Assembly: GCF_014204865.1 (NCBI RefSeq)
Contig: NZ_JACHMG010000001.1
Coordinates: 124,001 to 188,000 of the forward strand
Source of the DNA: Amycolatopsis jiangsuensis
Lineage (GTDB): Bacteria > Actinomycetota > Actinomycetes > Mycobacteriales > Pseudonocardiaceae
DNA length: 64,000 nt
Reading direction: 5' to 3'
Positions within the stretch are counted from its first letter, which is position 1. Every line of letters starts with the position of its first letter. Below are positions 56,527-64,000 of this stretch, one piece after another. The translations under genes and the position numbers were made by a program. The notes under the pieces are model-generated. The model saw only the letters and a program-made list of their open reading frames with translations. It was not told the DNA's origin and made no database searches.

Positions 56527-57732
56527 TCAGCCGGACGACGGGTCCGCGTACTCTCCGAAGTGGACAGTGAGGAGCACTCCGGTGGCGAGGCGGTAGGGGC
56601 GGGTGTCGACCACGGCGCCGAGGAGTCTGCGCAGGCGGGAGATCTCGGCGCGGGCGGTGACGATGTGCTCGGCGTCGCCGAACAGCTTGCGGCTCAGTGC
56701 CTCCGCCGACAGTCCGGCCGGGCCCGCCTTGTCGAGCAGGGTCAGGATTTCCGCGTGCCGGCGGGTGATCGTGCGGCGCCAGCCGGTGTCGCCGGTCCGG
56801 ACGCGCAGCAGGGGAGTGGCGCCCAGTTCCAGGTCGAGCGCCAGCACGCGGCTGTGGTCGGCCGGGCGGACGAGCCAGCCGTCGGCGAGGCGTTCGGGCA
56901 GGCAGGTGCCCAGACCGGGGACCGCGAGCGGCTGGCCTTCCCTCGGTGCGGCGATCCGGGTGCCGGCGGCGACCCCGGTGCTGTGTGCGATCCAGCCGTC
57001 GTCGTCGACGACGAGGGCGGCGCCGGTACCGCCGGTCAGCAGCGGTTCGGCGACGCGGCGCAACGCGTCGAGCCGCTGCCGGTGTACGCGCCAGATCTCG
57101 GCCTCGGCCAGCCGCCTGCCGGTTTCGACCAGCGCGCCGACCGCGGGGTGCAGGGCCAGCGCCGGACCACTCACGTCGATGATGCCGAGCAGCTCCCCGG
57201 TCCGCGGATCGTGGATCGGCGACGCACTGCAGTACCACGGGTGCTGGCCCTGCTCGAAGTGCTCACCGGCCAGCAGTTCGACGGGGGCGGCCTCGGCCAG
57301 TGCGGTGCCGATTGCGTTCGTCCCGACCTTCGACTCGGTCCACTCCGCCCCCTCGGCGAAACCGAGGGCGTCGGCGCGGCGGCGCACCGCGGAGGTGCCC
57401 GAGCGCCACAGGATCACCCCGTCGGCGTCGGTGACCACGAACAGCGTGTGCGCGGAATCCGAAGTCGCGCCGATGATCTGGCCCAGCCCGTCGACCACGT
57501 CGCGCAGCGGCGACCCGTGGCGACGGCGCACGATCTCCTCCTCGCCGAGGCATGCGCGCCGGTTCACTCCGTCGGCGGTGAGGCCGAGCCGCAGCATGCG
57601 CGACCAGGACTGCGACACCACCGCGCGCGGCCGCACCGGTGGCTGCCCGCCACCCAGCACCGCCTCGTGCATGCGGACCAGGTCACGCGCGTGGGTGGAC
57701 AGGTTCCGGCCCGGCGGGACGGCGCTGCGCAT
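56527..57732 (-). CDS. AcoR-like GAF-domain transcriptional regulator
   Basis: 401 aa; ATG at 57732. The N-terminal part (SQSWSRMLRLGLTADG, then a GAF domain with TDADGVILWRSG, ESKVGTNAIGTAL, HPWYCSASPIHDP and LLGIIDVSGP) matches the sensory half of AcoR-type activators. The sigma-54 AAA domain is absent, and a winged-helix-like C-terminus (ITRRHAEILTLLD, LSRKLFGD, EISRLRRLLG) replaces it, a layout common in actinomycetes. It is divergent from the NTF2-FMO monooxygenase and is probably its substrate-responsive regulator. Confidence 0.85.
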   Translation of the reverse strand: MRSAVPPGRNLSTHARDLVRMHEAVLGGGQPPVRPRAVVSQSWSRMLRLGLTADGVNRRACLGEEEIVRRRHGSPLRDVVDGLGQIIGATSDSAHTLFVVTDADGVILWRSGTSAVRRRADALGFAEGAEWTESKVGTNAIGTALAEAAPVELLAGEHFEQGQHPWYCSASPIHDPRTGELLGIIDVSGPALALHPAVGALVETGRRLAEAEIWRVHRQRLDALRRVAEPLLTGGTGAALVVDDDGWIAHSTGVAAGTRIAAPREGQPLAVPGLGTCLPERLADGWLVRPADHSRVLALDLELGATPLLRVRTGDTGWRRTITRRHAEILTLLDKAGPAGLSAEALSRKLFGDAEHIVTARAEISRLRRLLGAVVDTRPYRLATGVLLTVHFGEYADPSSG

Positions 57733-57895
57733 CGCCTCACCTCCCGCACCGTCGCGTCAGCCGGACCAGCATAAATCGCGGGCCGGAACCCTGAGAAGGG
57801 CCCGGCTCGTGCAATTCGGTGCAACCTTTGCCGCCGGACGGGCCGCGGGCGTGTCATCGGAGCACCAGCCCGAACACCGTCGGTGAGGAGTTGCG
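57733..57895. promoter_or_regulatory. Divergent promoter region
   Basis: 163 bp between the GAF regulator and the monooxygenase. It contains a direct repeat GTGCAA at 57809-57814 and 57819-57824 (10-bp period), a candidate regulator site. An AT-rich CATAAAT lies near 57770. Confidence 0.4.
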
Positions 57896-59713
57896 ATGAC
57901 CCACACGCTGGATCCCGTGGAGCTGGAGCGCTCGCCCCAGGCCCGCGTCGACGCCTGGCTCGGCCGCTTCGAGGCGGCGCTCGCGGCACGTGACGTCCGG
58001 GCCGCGGCCGCGTTGTTCGCGCTCGACTGCTTCTGGCGGGACCTGGTCTCCTTCACCTGGAACCTCAAGACCGTCGAAGGCCGGGAGGGGGTCGCCGACC
58101 TGCTGACCACCTGCCTGGACGGCGTCGACCCGTCCGGCTTCCGCACCACCGAGCCGCCGGCGGAGGCCGGCGGGGTCGTCGAGGCGTGGATCGAGTTCGA
58201 AACGGCCGCCGGCCGTGGCAAGGGCCATCTGCGGCTCAAGGAGGAGGGTGCCTGGACCCTGCTGACAACCCTGCGTGAGCTGAAGGACTTCCCCGAACCG
58301 CGAGGCGACCTGCGGCCCCGGGGCGCGCGCCACGGTGCGGTCGAGGACCGCCGTTCCTGGGCCGACGAACGCGAGGCCGAGGAAGCCGAACTCGGCTACG
58401 AGCGCCAGCCCTACGTCGTGGTCATCGGTGGTGGGCAGGGCGGTATCGCGCTGGGTGCGCGGTTGCGCCAGCTCGGCGTGCCCGCGCTGGTCGTCGAGCG
58501 CAACGACCGGGCGGGCGACTCGTGGCGCAAGCGGTACAAGAGCCTGTGCCTGCACGATCCGGTCTGGTACGACCACCTGCCCTATCTGCCGTTCCCGGAC
58601 AACTGGCCGGTGTTCGCGCCGAAGGACAAGATCGCGGACTGGCTGGAGATGTACACCCGCGTGATGGAGGTGCCGTACTGGACGCGCTCGGCGGTCACCT
58701 CCGCGACCTATGACGAGACCGCGCGGCAGTGGCGGGTGGTGGTGGACCGGGCCGGGGTGGAGGTCGTGCTCACGCCGCGGCACGTCGTGTTCGCCACCGG
58801 GATGTCGGGCAAGCCGAACCTGCCCTCGTTCCCCGGGATGGACGAGTTCGAGGGGGAGCAGCACCACTCCTCGCAGCACTCCGGACCGGAGGCGTACGAG
58901 GGCAGGAAGGCCGTGGTCGTCGGCTCGAACAACTCGGCGCACGACATCTGCGCCGCGCTGTGGGAGCACGGCGCGGACGTGACCATGGTGCAGCGCTCGT
59001 CCACGCACATCGTGCGCTCGGACTCCCTGATGGACCTCGGCCTCGGCGACCTCTACTCGGAGCGGGCCGTGCAGGGCGGGATGACCACGGAGAAGGCGGA
59101 TCTGACGTTCGCCTCGCTGCCGTACCGGATCATGCACGAGTTCCAGATCCCGATCTACCGGCGGATCGCCGAACGCGACGCGGACTTCTACACACGGCTG
59201 GAGGAGGCCGGTTTCGAGCACGACTGGGGAGACGACGGCTCCGGGCTGTTCCTGAAGTACCTGCGCCGCGGTTCGGGGTACTACATCGACGTCGGTGCCG
59301 CGGAGCTGGTGGCCAGTGGGCGGATCAAGCTCGCGCACGGCCAGGTCGACCACCTGACCCGCACCGGGGTGGTCCTCGCCGACGGCACCGAACTGGACGC
59401 CGACCTGGTCGTCTACGCCACCGGCTACGGCTCGATGAACGGCTGGGTGGCCGACCTGTGCGGACAGGAGATGGCCGACCGCGTCGGCAAGTGCTGGGGT
59501 CTCGGCTCGGAGACCACGAAGGACCCCGGACCGTGGGAGGGCGAACAGCGCAACATGTGGAAACCCACCCAGCAGCCGGGTTTGTGGTTCCACGGCGGCA
59601 ACCTGCACCAGTCCCGGCACTACTCGCTCTACCTCGCACTGCAGCTCAAGGCGCGCTACGAGGGCCTGCCGACGCCGGTGTACGGCACGCAGGAAGTCCA
59701 CCACTTGTCCTGA
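57896..59713 (+). CDS. Flavin-containing monooxygenase with N-terminal NTF2-like domain
   Basis: 605 aa; ATG at 57896 after GAGGAG. Residues 1-145 look like a SnoaL/NTF2-type domain (RVDAWLGRFEAALAARDV, FWRDLVSFTW). The rest is an FMO-type enzyme: VVIGGGQGG for FAD near residue 177, a FPGMDEF segment, second dinucleotide motif VVGSNNSAHD for NADPH at about residue 340, and YATGYG near the end. Similar fusions occur among 4-hydroxyacetophenone monooxygenase-like Baeyer-Villiger enzymes. It is next to an AcoR-like regulator and facing a CoA-ester catabolic operon, so ketone or aromatic degradation is likely. Confidence 0.87.
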   Translation: MTHTLDPVELERSPQARVDAWLGRFEAALAARDVRAAAALFALDCFWRDLVSFTWNLKTVEGREGVADLLTTCLDGVDPSGFRTTEPPAEAGGVVEAWIEFETAAGRGKGHLRLKEEGAWTLLTTLRELKDFPEPRGDLRPRGARHGAVEDRRSWADEREAEEAELGYERQPYVVVIGGGQGGIALGARLRQLGVPALVVERNDRAGDSWRKRYKSLCLHDPVWYDHLPYLPFPDNWPVFAPKDKIADWLEMYTRVMEVPYWTRSAVTSATYDETARQWRVVVDRAGVEVVLTPRHVVFATGMSGKPNLPSFPGMDEFEGEQHHSSQHSGPEAYEGRKAVVVGSNNSAHDICAALWEHGADVTMVQRSSTHIVRSDSLMDLGLGDLYSERAVQGGMTTEKADLTFASLPYRIMHEFQIPIYRRIAERDADFYTRLEEAGFEHDWGDDGSGLFLKYLRRGSGYYIDVGAAELVASGRIKLAHGQVDHLTRTGVVLADGTELDADLVVYATGYGSMNGWVADLCGQEMADRVGKCWGLGSETTKDPGPWEGEQRNMWKPTQQPGLWFHGGNLHQSRHYSLYLALQLKARYEGLPTPVYGTQEVHHLS

Positions 59714-59721
59714 GTGGACAG

Positions 59722-59755
59722 ACGGTGGTGGCCTGCCGGGGCAGGCCACCACCGT
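59722..59755. terminator. Bidirectional hairpin terminator
   Basis: Perfect 16-bp inverted repeat, arms 59722-59737 and 59740-59755, between the convergent monooxygenase and enoyl-CoA hydratase genes. Confidence 0.8.
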
Positions 59756-59757
59756 GG

Positions 59758-60543
59758 TCAGCGCGCGCCGCGCCGGGACGGGAAGTCCGGTGGCCGGCGC
59801 TGCGCGAAGGCGGCCAGCCCCTCGCGTGCGTCCGGCGCGGTGAACGCCTGCTGCCCGTAGTGGGCTTCGCTGTGGAAAGCCTGCTCCTGCGGGAGATCGC
59901 CGAGCCGGAGGACGGCTTCCTTGATCGTGGCCAGCGCGGTGCCGCTCCTGGCCACCAGCCGGTGCGCGCGTTCCATCGCGGAGTCGAACAGCTGTGCCGC
60001 CGGGACGATCTCGTTGATCAGCCCGTACCGCAACGCCTGTGCCGCGGGGATCCGGTCTCCCTGCAGCATCAGCTCCATCGCCCACACGTACGGGATCTGC
60101 CGGGGCAGCCGGGTGAGCGTGCCGCCCGCGGGTACCACGCCGACGCCGCTCTCCGGCAGCCCGAACTCCGCGGTGTCGGCCGCGACGCGCAGATCCGTGG
60201 ACAGCATGATCTCGAAACCGCCGCCGAGGCAGAGCCCGTTCACCGCGGCGATCACGGGTTTGAACAGCCGCGTGTGCTTCTGGTGCGCCGGGTCCCATTC
60301 GGAGATGTCGAACCGGCCCTCGGCGAGCGCGGGAATCGATTCGGTCAGGTCGGCTCCGACGCAGAACGCCCGCTCGCCCCGGCCGGTGAGCACCGCGACG
60401 GCGAGCGCGTCGTCGTCGCGGACCTCGGCGAAGGCCGCGCCGAGTTCTTCGTACATCGCCAGCGTCAGCGAGTTCAGCTTGTCCGGGCGATCGAACCGGA
60501 TGACCGCCACCGCGCCGTCCCGCTCCAGCGTGATGCCGGCCAT
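59758..60543 (-). CDS. Enoyl-CoA hydratase/isomerase family protein
   Basis: 261 aa; ATG at 60543 in an ATGA overlap with the CoA-transferase. Crotonase fold: FDRPDKLNSL, oxyanion segments GERAFCVGADL and NGLCLGGGFEIMLSTDLRVA split across the active site, and catalytic Glu region FGLPESGVGVVPAGG. It would hydrate or isomerise an unsaturated acyl-CoA. It works with the CoA-transferase upstream in a degradative operon outside the antibiotic cluster. Confidence 0.9.
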   Translation of the reverse strand: MAGITLERDGAVAVIRFDRPDKLNSLTLAMYEELGAAFAEVRDDDALAVAVLTGRGERAFCVGADLTESIPALAEGRFDISEWDPAHQKHTRLFKPVIAAVNGLCLGGGFEIMLSTDLRVAADTAEFGLPESGVGVVPAGGTLTRLPRQIPYVWAMELMLQGDRIPAAQALRYGLINEIVPAAQLFDSAMERAHRLVARSGTALATIKEAVLRLGDLPQEQAFHSEAHYGQQAFTAPDAREGLAAFAQRRPPDFPSRRGAR

Positions 60544-61799
60544 CAGACCGCCCCGCTCGCGCGGAGGTCGGCGAGCCCCTGCTCGTCGACGTCGGCCAGC
60601 GTCCGCAGCACCGTGGCGGTGTGCTCGCCGACCCGGGGCGCGAGCCCGCGCGGCCGCGCCGGGGTGGCGCCGAGCTTGATCGGGGAGCCGAACATCCGCA
60701 GTTCGCCGAACTCCGGGTACTCCACGTCCACGATCATGTCCCGTGCCGCGATCTGCGGATCCTCGACGACCTCGCCGATGTTCCGGACCGCGCTGAGCGG
60801 GACCGCGTCCCCGGCGATCTCCTCCAGCTCGGTCTTGGTCTTCTCCGCGAACCACTCGTGCAGGATCGGCCGGACCCGGCGTTCGTAGACCTCCGCGGTG
60901 AACCGCTTGGCCATGGTGTCGAGCTCCGGATCCTCCGCGAGTTCCGGGGTGCCGAACAGCTCGCAGGACAACCGCCAGAACTTGTCGGTGTACCCGCCGA
61001 AGAACACGAATCCGTCCTTGCACGGGTACAGCTCGTACGGTTTGACGAACGGATGCTCGTTGCCCAGCGGTCCGGGCACCTTGCCCTCGACGGTGTAGGA
61101 CACCACGGCGTTCTCGGTCAGGCTCAGCACCGAGTCCTGCTGCGAGACGTCGACCAGCTGGCCTTCACCGGTCTTTTCCGCGTGGCGAAGGGCGGCGAGG
61201 GTGCCGATGACTGCGTACAGCGTGGCGGACAGATCGCCGATGATGGTGCCCACCCGGGCCGGTGGCCGGTCCGGGAAGCCGTTCATCGACCACAGCCCGC
61301 CGGTGGCCTGCGCGCTGTTGTCGTAGGCAGGCCGGCGCCGGTACGGGCCGGTCTGCCCGTACCCGGAGATGGCGGTGTACACCAGCCGCGGGTTCTCCCG
61401 CCGCAGGACGTCATAGCCGACGCCGAGCTTGTCCATCGTGCCGGGACGGAAGTTCTCCACCAGCACGTCGGCCCGCCGGGCCAGCTTCTTCAGCAGCTCC
61501 TTGCCCTCGCCGGTGGACAGGTCGATGGTCAGCCCGAGCTTGTTGCGGTTGAACTGCGCGAAGAACGCGCTGAACTCCGCTCCCTCTTCAGCACCGCCGT
61601 CACCGCCGAGCATCGGCGGGAAATCCCTGGCGTAGTCCGGGTCCCGGGGGTTCTCGATCTTGATCACCGTGGCCCCGAGGTCGGCCAGCTGCATCGAGCA
61701 GAACGGTCCGGCCACGACCCGCGTGATGTCCAGGACCACGATGCCGCGCAGCGAACCGCCGGGCAGCGCGCCCGCGAGCGCGTCTTCGTTGATGGTCAT
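60543..61799 (-). CDS. Class III (CaiB/BaiF) CoA-transferase
   Basis: 418 aa; ATG at 61799. Family signatures: an N-terminal LDITRVVAGPFCSMQLADLG segment, ADVLVENFRPGTMDKLG with the catalytic Asp after FRPG, and AISGYGQTGPYRRRPAYD. It transfers CoA between acids, activating an organic acid for the enoyl-CoA hydratase next to it. The two are translationally coupled. About 30 bp separates it from the hydantoinase B-like gene, so all three are one transcript. Confidence 0.9.
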   Translation of the reverse strand: MTINEDALAGALPGGSLRGIVVLDITRVVAGPFCSMQLADLGATVIKIENPRDPDYARDFPPMLGGDGGAEEGAEFSAFFAQFNRNKLGLTIDLSTGEGKELLKKLARRADVLVENFRPGTMDKLGVGYDVLRRENPRLVYTAISGYGQTGPYRRRPAYDNSAQATGGLWSMNGFPDRPPARVGTIIGDLSATLYAVIGTLAALRHAEKTGEGQLVDVSQQDSVLSLTENAVVSYTVEGKVPGPLGNEHPFVKPYELYPCKDGFVFFGGYTDKFWRLSCELFGTPELAEDPELDTMAKRFTAEVYERRVRPILHEWFAEKTKTELEEIAGDAVPLSAVRNIGEVVEDPQIAARDMIVDVEYPEFGELRMFGSPIKLGATPARPRGLAPRVGEHTATVLRTLADVDEQGLADLRASGAV

Positions 61800-61830
61800 C
61801 TTCGCCTCTTGATCTCCTAGGTGCCGGTCG

Positions 61831-63978
61831 TCAGCTCGCCGCCGGGTCCACCCGGACGCCGGCTTCGAGCAGTGTGCCGCAGGCCGGGCTGTAGTACTCG
61901 TCGATCAGCACGCGCGCGCCTTCCTCACGGGGCCGGATCCGGACGCCGTGCTCGGCGAGCCGCTCCGCAGCGACGTGGGTGACCTTCCGTGCCTCGCCGC
62001 GCCAGTCGTCGCCGGTGCCCAGCCGAGCACCGCTCGCCGGGACGTACCATCCGTCGGCGTCCCGGCGGGGTGCGGAAGCCCCTGCCGCCACGGCATCGGA
62101 GACCTGCTGGATGGGCGTGCCGCCGACGCGCGCCGCACGCACCGCCGCGCGGGCCTGCCGGGTGGCGGTTTCGTCCACGCCGCCGTCCTCGGTGACGACC
62201 ACGCCGTAGGTGTGCCGCGCGGTTTCGTCGGTGACGTAGTCGTCGCGCACGTCGGCGGCGACGAGTCGCGGGTCACGCAGCAGCGGGTCGCCGTATCCGC
62301 CGCCACCGGCGATCCACTCCACCAGCACGTCGCCGCGGCTGATGGTGACCGACTGCTGGTTGATCGCCAGCAGCTCCCGTTCGTCGGTGTGCACGGAATC
62401 CCGGGTGGGGACCTCGCCGGCGGAGAACAGGCGCGCGACGTCGGTCGCACGCCAGACCTCGTGGCCGCTGCCGCCGCCGGGCAGCCCGCCGCCGAAGCCG
62501 TCGGCGACGACCTGGGCGCTGGGAGCGAAGACTGTCTGCGTGACCTCCTGCGCACCGTGCAGGGTCCAGGCGAAGCGCAGTCCGAGACCGCCGCGGTGGG
62601 CCCCGTGCCCGGCGCTGTCGATGTTGAGCTGTTTCCACAGGTACAGCACCGGGTACAGCATCTCGTTCATCTCGACGTCCGGCAGCATGTTGTTGACCTG
62701 CGTCATCATCCCGGCGCAGTCCAGGCCGTCGCGTTCGGGCTGGGCACCGGCTCCCATCCCGCCGCCGTCCATGTTGAACAGCACGAAGTAGTCGCCCTCG
62801 TCGGTGGTGCCCGCGGAGATGCCGCCGGTCCACGAATCGCCCCACACGCCCTGGGTGCGCTCGCGTACCGCTTCGTCGGAGCTTCCGCGGCACGCCTGGT
62901 TCATGAGTTTCGTGATGACACGGCTGACGCGTGCCCCGGTCGTGAGGTGCCCGTTGCTGATCGGGGCCGGTGGACGCGGGTTCACGATCGATCCCGGTTC
63001 GGCGACGATGTCGAACGCGGTCATGACGCCCTCGTTGAACGGCACGTCCCACGCGAGGATCGGGACGACGGCGCTCGCGACACTCCCGACGAGCGCACCG
63101 TAGCTGCAGTTGACGAAGCCGTCGGTCTGCTCGCTGGAACCGGTGAAGTCGAAGGAGATCCCGTCCGCCCGCTTGGTCATCGAGCAGGCGATCCGGTAAA
63201 GCCCGTCGACGTGCCCGTTGTGCTCGGTCCACTCCTCGGCGGTGTAGGTGCCGTCCGGGATGCGGGCGATCCGGTCACGCACGACCTGCTCGGCCAGTTC
63301 GAACGACAGCCTGGTGTAGTCGCGGAAACGCGCGAGGCCGAACTCCTCCACGGTGCCGAGCAGCCGGCGGATCCCGGTGTTGTTGCTCGCCACGAGACTG
63401 CGCACGTCGTTCCAGAACAGCGCGGGCACCCGGACGTTGTTGAGCAGGATCCGGCGGACCCACTCCACCGGCTCACCCCGTTCGAAGACCTTCACCCCGG
63501 GCGGCAGCCGCAGCGCTTCGGCGTAGCAGTCGTGCGCACCGGGGGCGAACCCGCCGGGCGTCATGCCGCCGACGTCGACCAGGTGGGCCTGCGACTGCGC
63601 CCAGCCGATCAGCTCGTCGCCGTGGAAGATCGGCGAGATGACGTTGGTGTCCGGCGGATGGCTCGCGCCGGCGGTGTGCGGATCGTTGGAGATGAACGCG
63701 TCGCCGGGGGCGAGTGGTTCGCCCTCGATGGCCTTGACGAGGTTCTGCACGGCGACGCTGCCGGAGCCGATGTGGAACTGGACGTAGTCGGAGTAGGCGT
63801 AGATGCGCCCGGAGGGGTCGAACAGCGCGGTGTTGAAGTCCCCGGCCTCGGTGATCACCGGGGAACCGGAGGAGCGGATCATCGCGATGCCCATCTCCTC
63901 GACGATGGAGTCCAGGCGCATGCGGATGACTTCGAGGGTGACCGGGTCGTACCCCTCGGGCAGCTGGTGGGTGGTCAT
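61831..63978 (-). CDS. Hydantoinase B / acetone carboxylase alpha-like subunit
   Basis: 715 aa; ATG at 63978 with AAGGAG upstream. HyuB family landmarks: YDPVTLEVIRMRLDSIVEEMG near the start, DPHTAGASHPPD metal-site region, FDFTGSSEQTDGFVN, and GGGGYGDPLLRDP near residue 550. The C-terminal extension of about 150 residues resembles the tail seen in acetophenone or acetone carboxylase subunits. It is normally paired with a HyuA ATPase subunit, which is not in this window and may lie beyond the right edge. With the adjacent CoA-transferase it suggests ATP-dependent carboxylation of a ketone, or lactam opening, before CoA activation. Confidence 0.88.
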   Translation of the reverse strand: MTTHQLPEGYDPVTLEVIRMRLDSIVEEMGIAMIRSSGSPVITEAGDFNTALFDPSGRIYAYSDYVQFHIGSGSVAVQNLVKAIEGEPLAPGDAFISNDPHTAGASHPPDTNVISPIFHGDELIGWAQSQAHLVDVGGMTPGGFAPGAHDCYAEALRLPPGVKVFERGEPVEWVRRILLNNVRVPALFWNDVRSLVASNNTGIRRLLGTVEEFGLARFRDYTRLSFELAEQVVRDRIARIPDGTYTAEEWTEHNGHVDGLYRIACSMTKRADGISFDFTGSSEQTDGFVNCSYGALVGSVASAVVPILAWDVPFNEGVMTAFDIVAEPGSIVNPRPPAPISNGHLTTGARVSRVITKLMNQACRGSSDEAVRERTQGVWGDSWTGGISAGTTDEGDYFVLFNMDGGGMGAGAQPERDGLDCAGMMTQVNNMLPDVEMNEMLYPVLYLWKQLNIDSAGHGAHRGGLGLRFAWTLHGAQEVTQTVFAPSAQVVADGFGGGLPGGGSGHEVWRATDVARLFSAGEVPTRDSVHTDERELLAINQQSVTISRGDVLVEWIAGGGGYGDPLLRDPRLVAADVRDDYVTDETARHTYGVVVTEDGGVDETATRQARAAVRAARVGGTPIQQVSDAVAAGASAPRRDADGWYVPASGARLGTGDDWRGEARKVTHVAAERLAEHGVRIRPREEGARVLIDEYYSPACGTLLEAGVRVDPAAS

Positions 63979-64000
63979 TCGGATTCTCCTTCGCGGCGAG

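Overview
The window is high-GC actinomycete DNA. Gene density, GTG starts, ATGA/GTGA stop-start overlaps and the protein families suggest a Pseudonocardiales-type organism (Amycolatopsis, Saccharothrix or Saccharopolyspora-like), but the genus cannot be fixed from sequence alone. Bases 1 to about 53,550 are the right-hand part of a modular type I PKS / NRPS biosynthetic cluster that enters from the left edge. Bases 53,600-55,400 hold decayed insertion sequences. The rest looks like ordinary catabolic genes.

Assembly line (2-29,975, then 50,492-53,551). Five PKS proteins carry seven visible modules, in order: KS(partial)-AT(methylmalonyl)-ACP; KS-AT(malonyl)-KR-ACP; KS-AT(methylmalonyl)-DH(truncated)-KR-ACP; KS-AT(methylmalonyl)-KR(A-type)-ACP; KS-AT(methylmalonyl)-DH-KR-ACP; KS-AT(malonyl)-DH-KR-ACP; KS-AT(malonyl)-ACP. 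The last has no thioesterase. A separate C-A-PCP NRPS has a readable glycine code (D-I-L-Q-L-G-V-I-W-K), and a small alpha/beta-hydrolase has a Cys-Asp-His triad like the TrdC/NcmC Dieckmann cyclases. The extender order predicts methyls at C4, C6, C8 and C12, a C2-C5 diene, oxygens at C7, C9 and C11, and a ketone at C13. That is the carbon skeleton of the tirandamycin/nocamycin family of 3-acyl tetramic acids, which inhibit bacterial RNA polymerase. A GH16-like protein (TrdE type, implicated in forming the 11,12 double bond) follows the PKS directly.

Tailoring, control and resistance (29,992-50,460). There are four P450s, a class A flavin monooxygenase, a SAM methyltransferase, a terpene-cyclase-like protein lacking the DxDD acid, a PaiB-like FMN-binding protein and a VOC protein. 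Regulation is by a large ATP-binding LuxR (LAL) protein and two paralogous PadR repressors. One PadR is divergent from a HelD-type RNA polymerase-associated ATPase and the other leads an operon with a 14-TM exporter. Both PadR promoters carry the same palindrome (ATAGT-N8-ACTAT), suggesting one resistance regulon sensing the product. Three tailoring promoters share an 11-bp-spaced direct repeat (TARGGG-N5-TAGGGG), a candidate activator site.

Right flank (53,600-63,978). Broken IS3-family and IS481-like transposases separate the cluster from an SDR, an AcoR-like GAF regulator divergent from an NTF2-FMO fusion monooxygenase, and a minus-strand operon of hydantoinase B/acetone carboxylase-like subunit, class III CoA-transferase and enoyl-CoA hydratase. 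No tRNA, rRNA or CRISPR array was seen.
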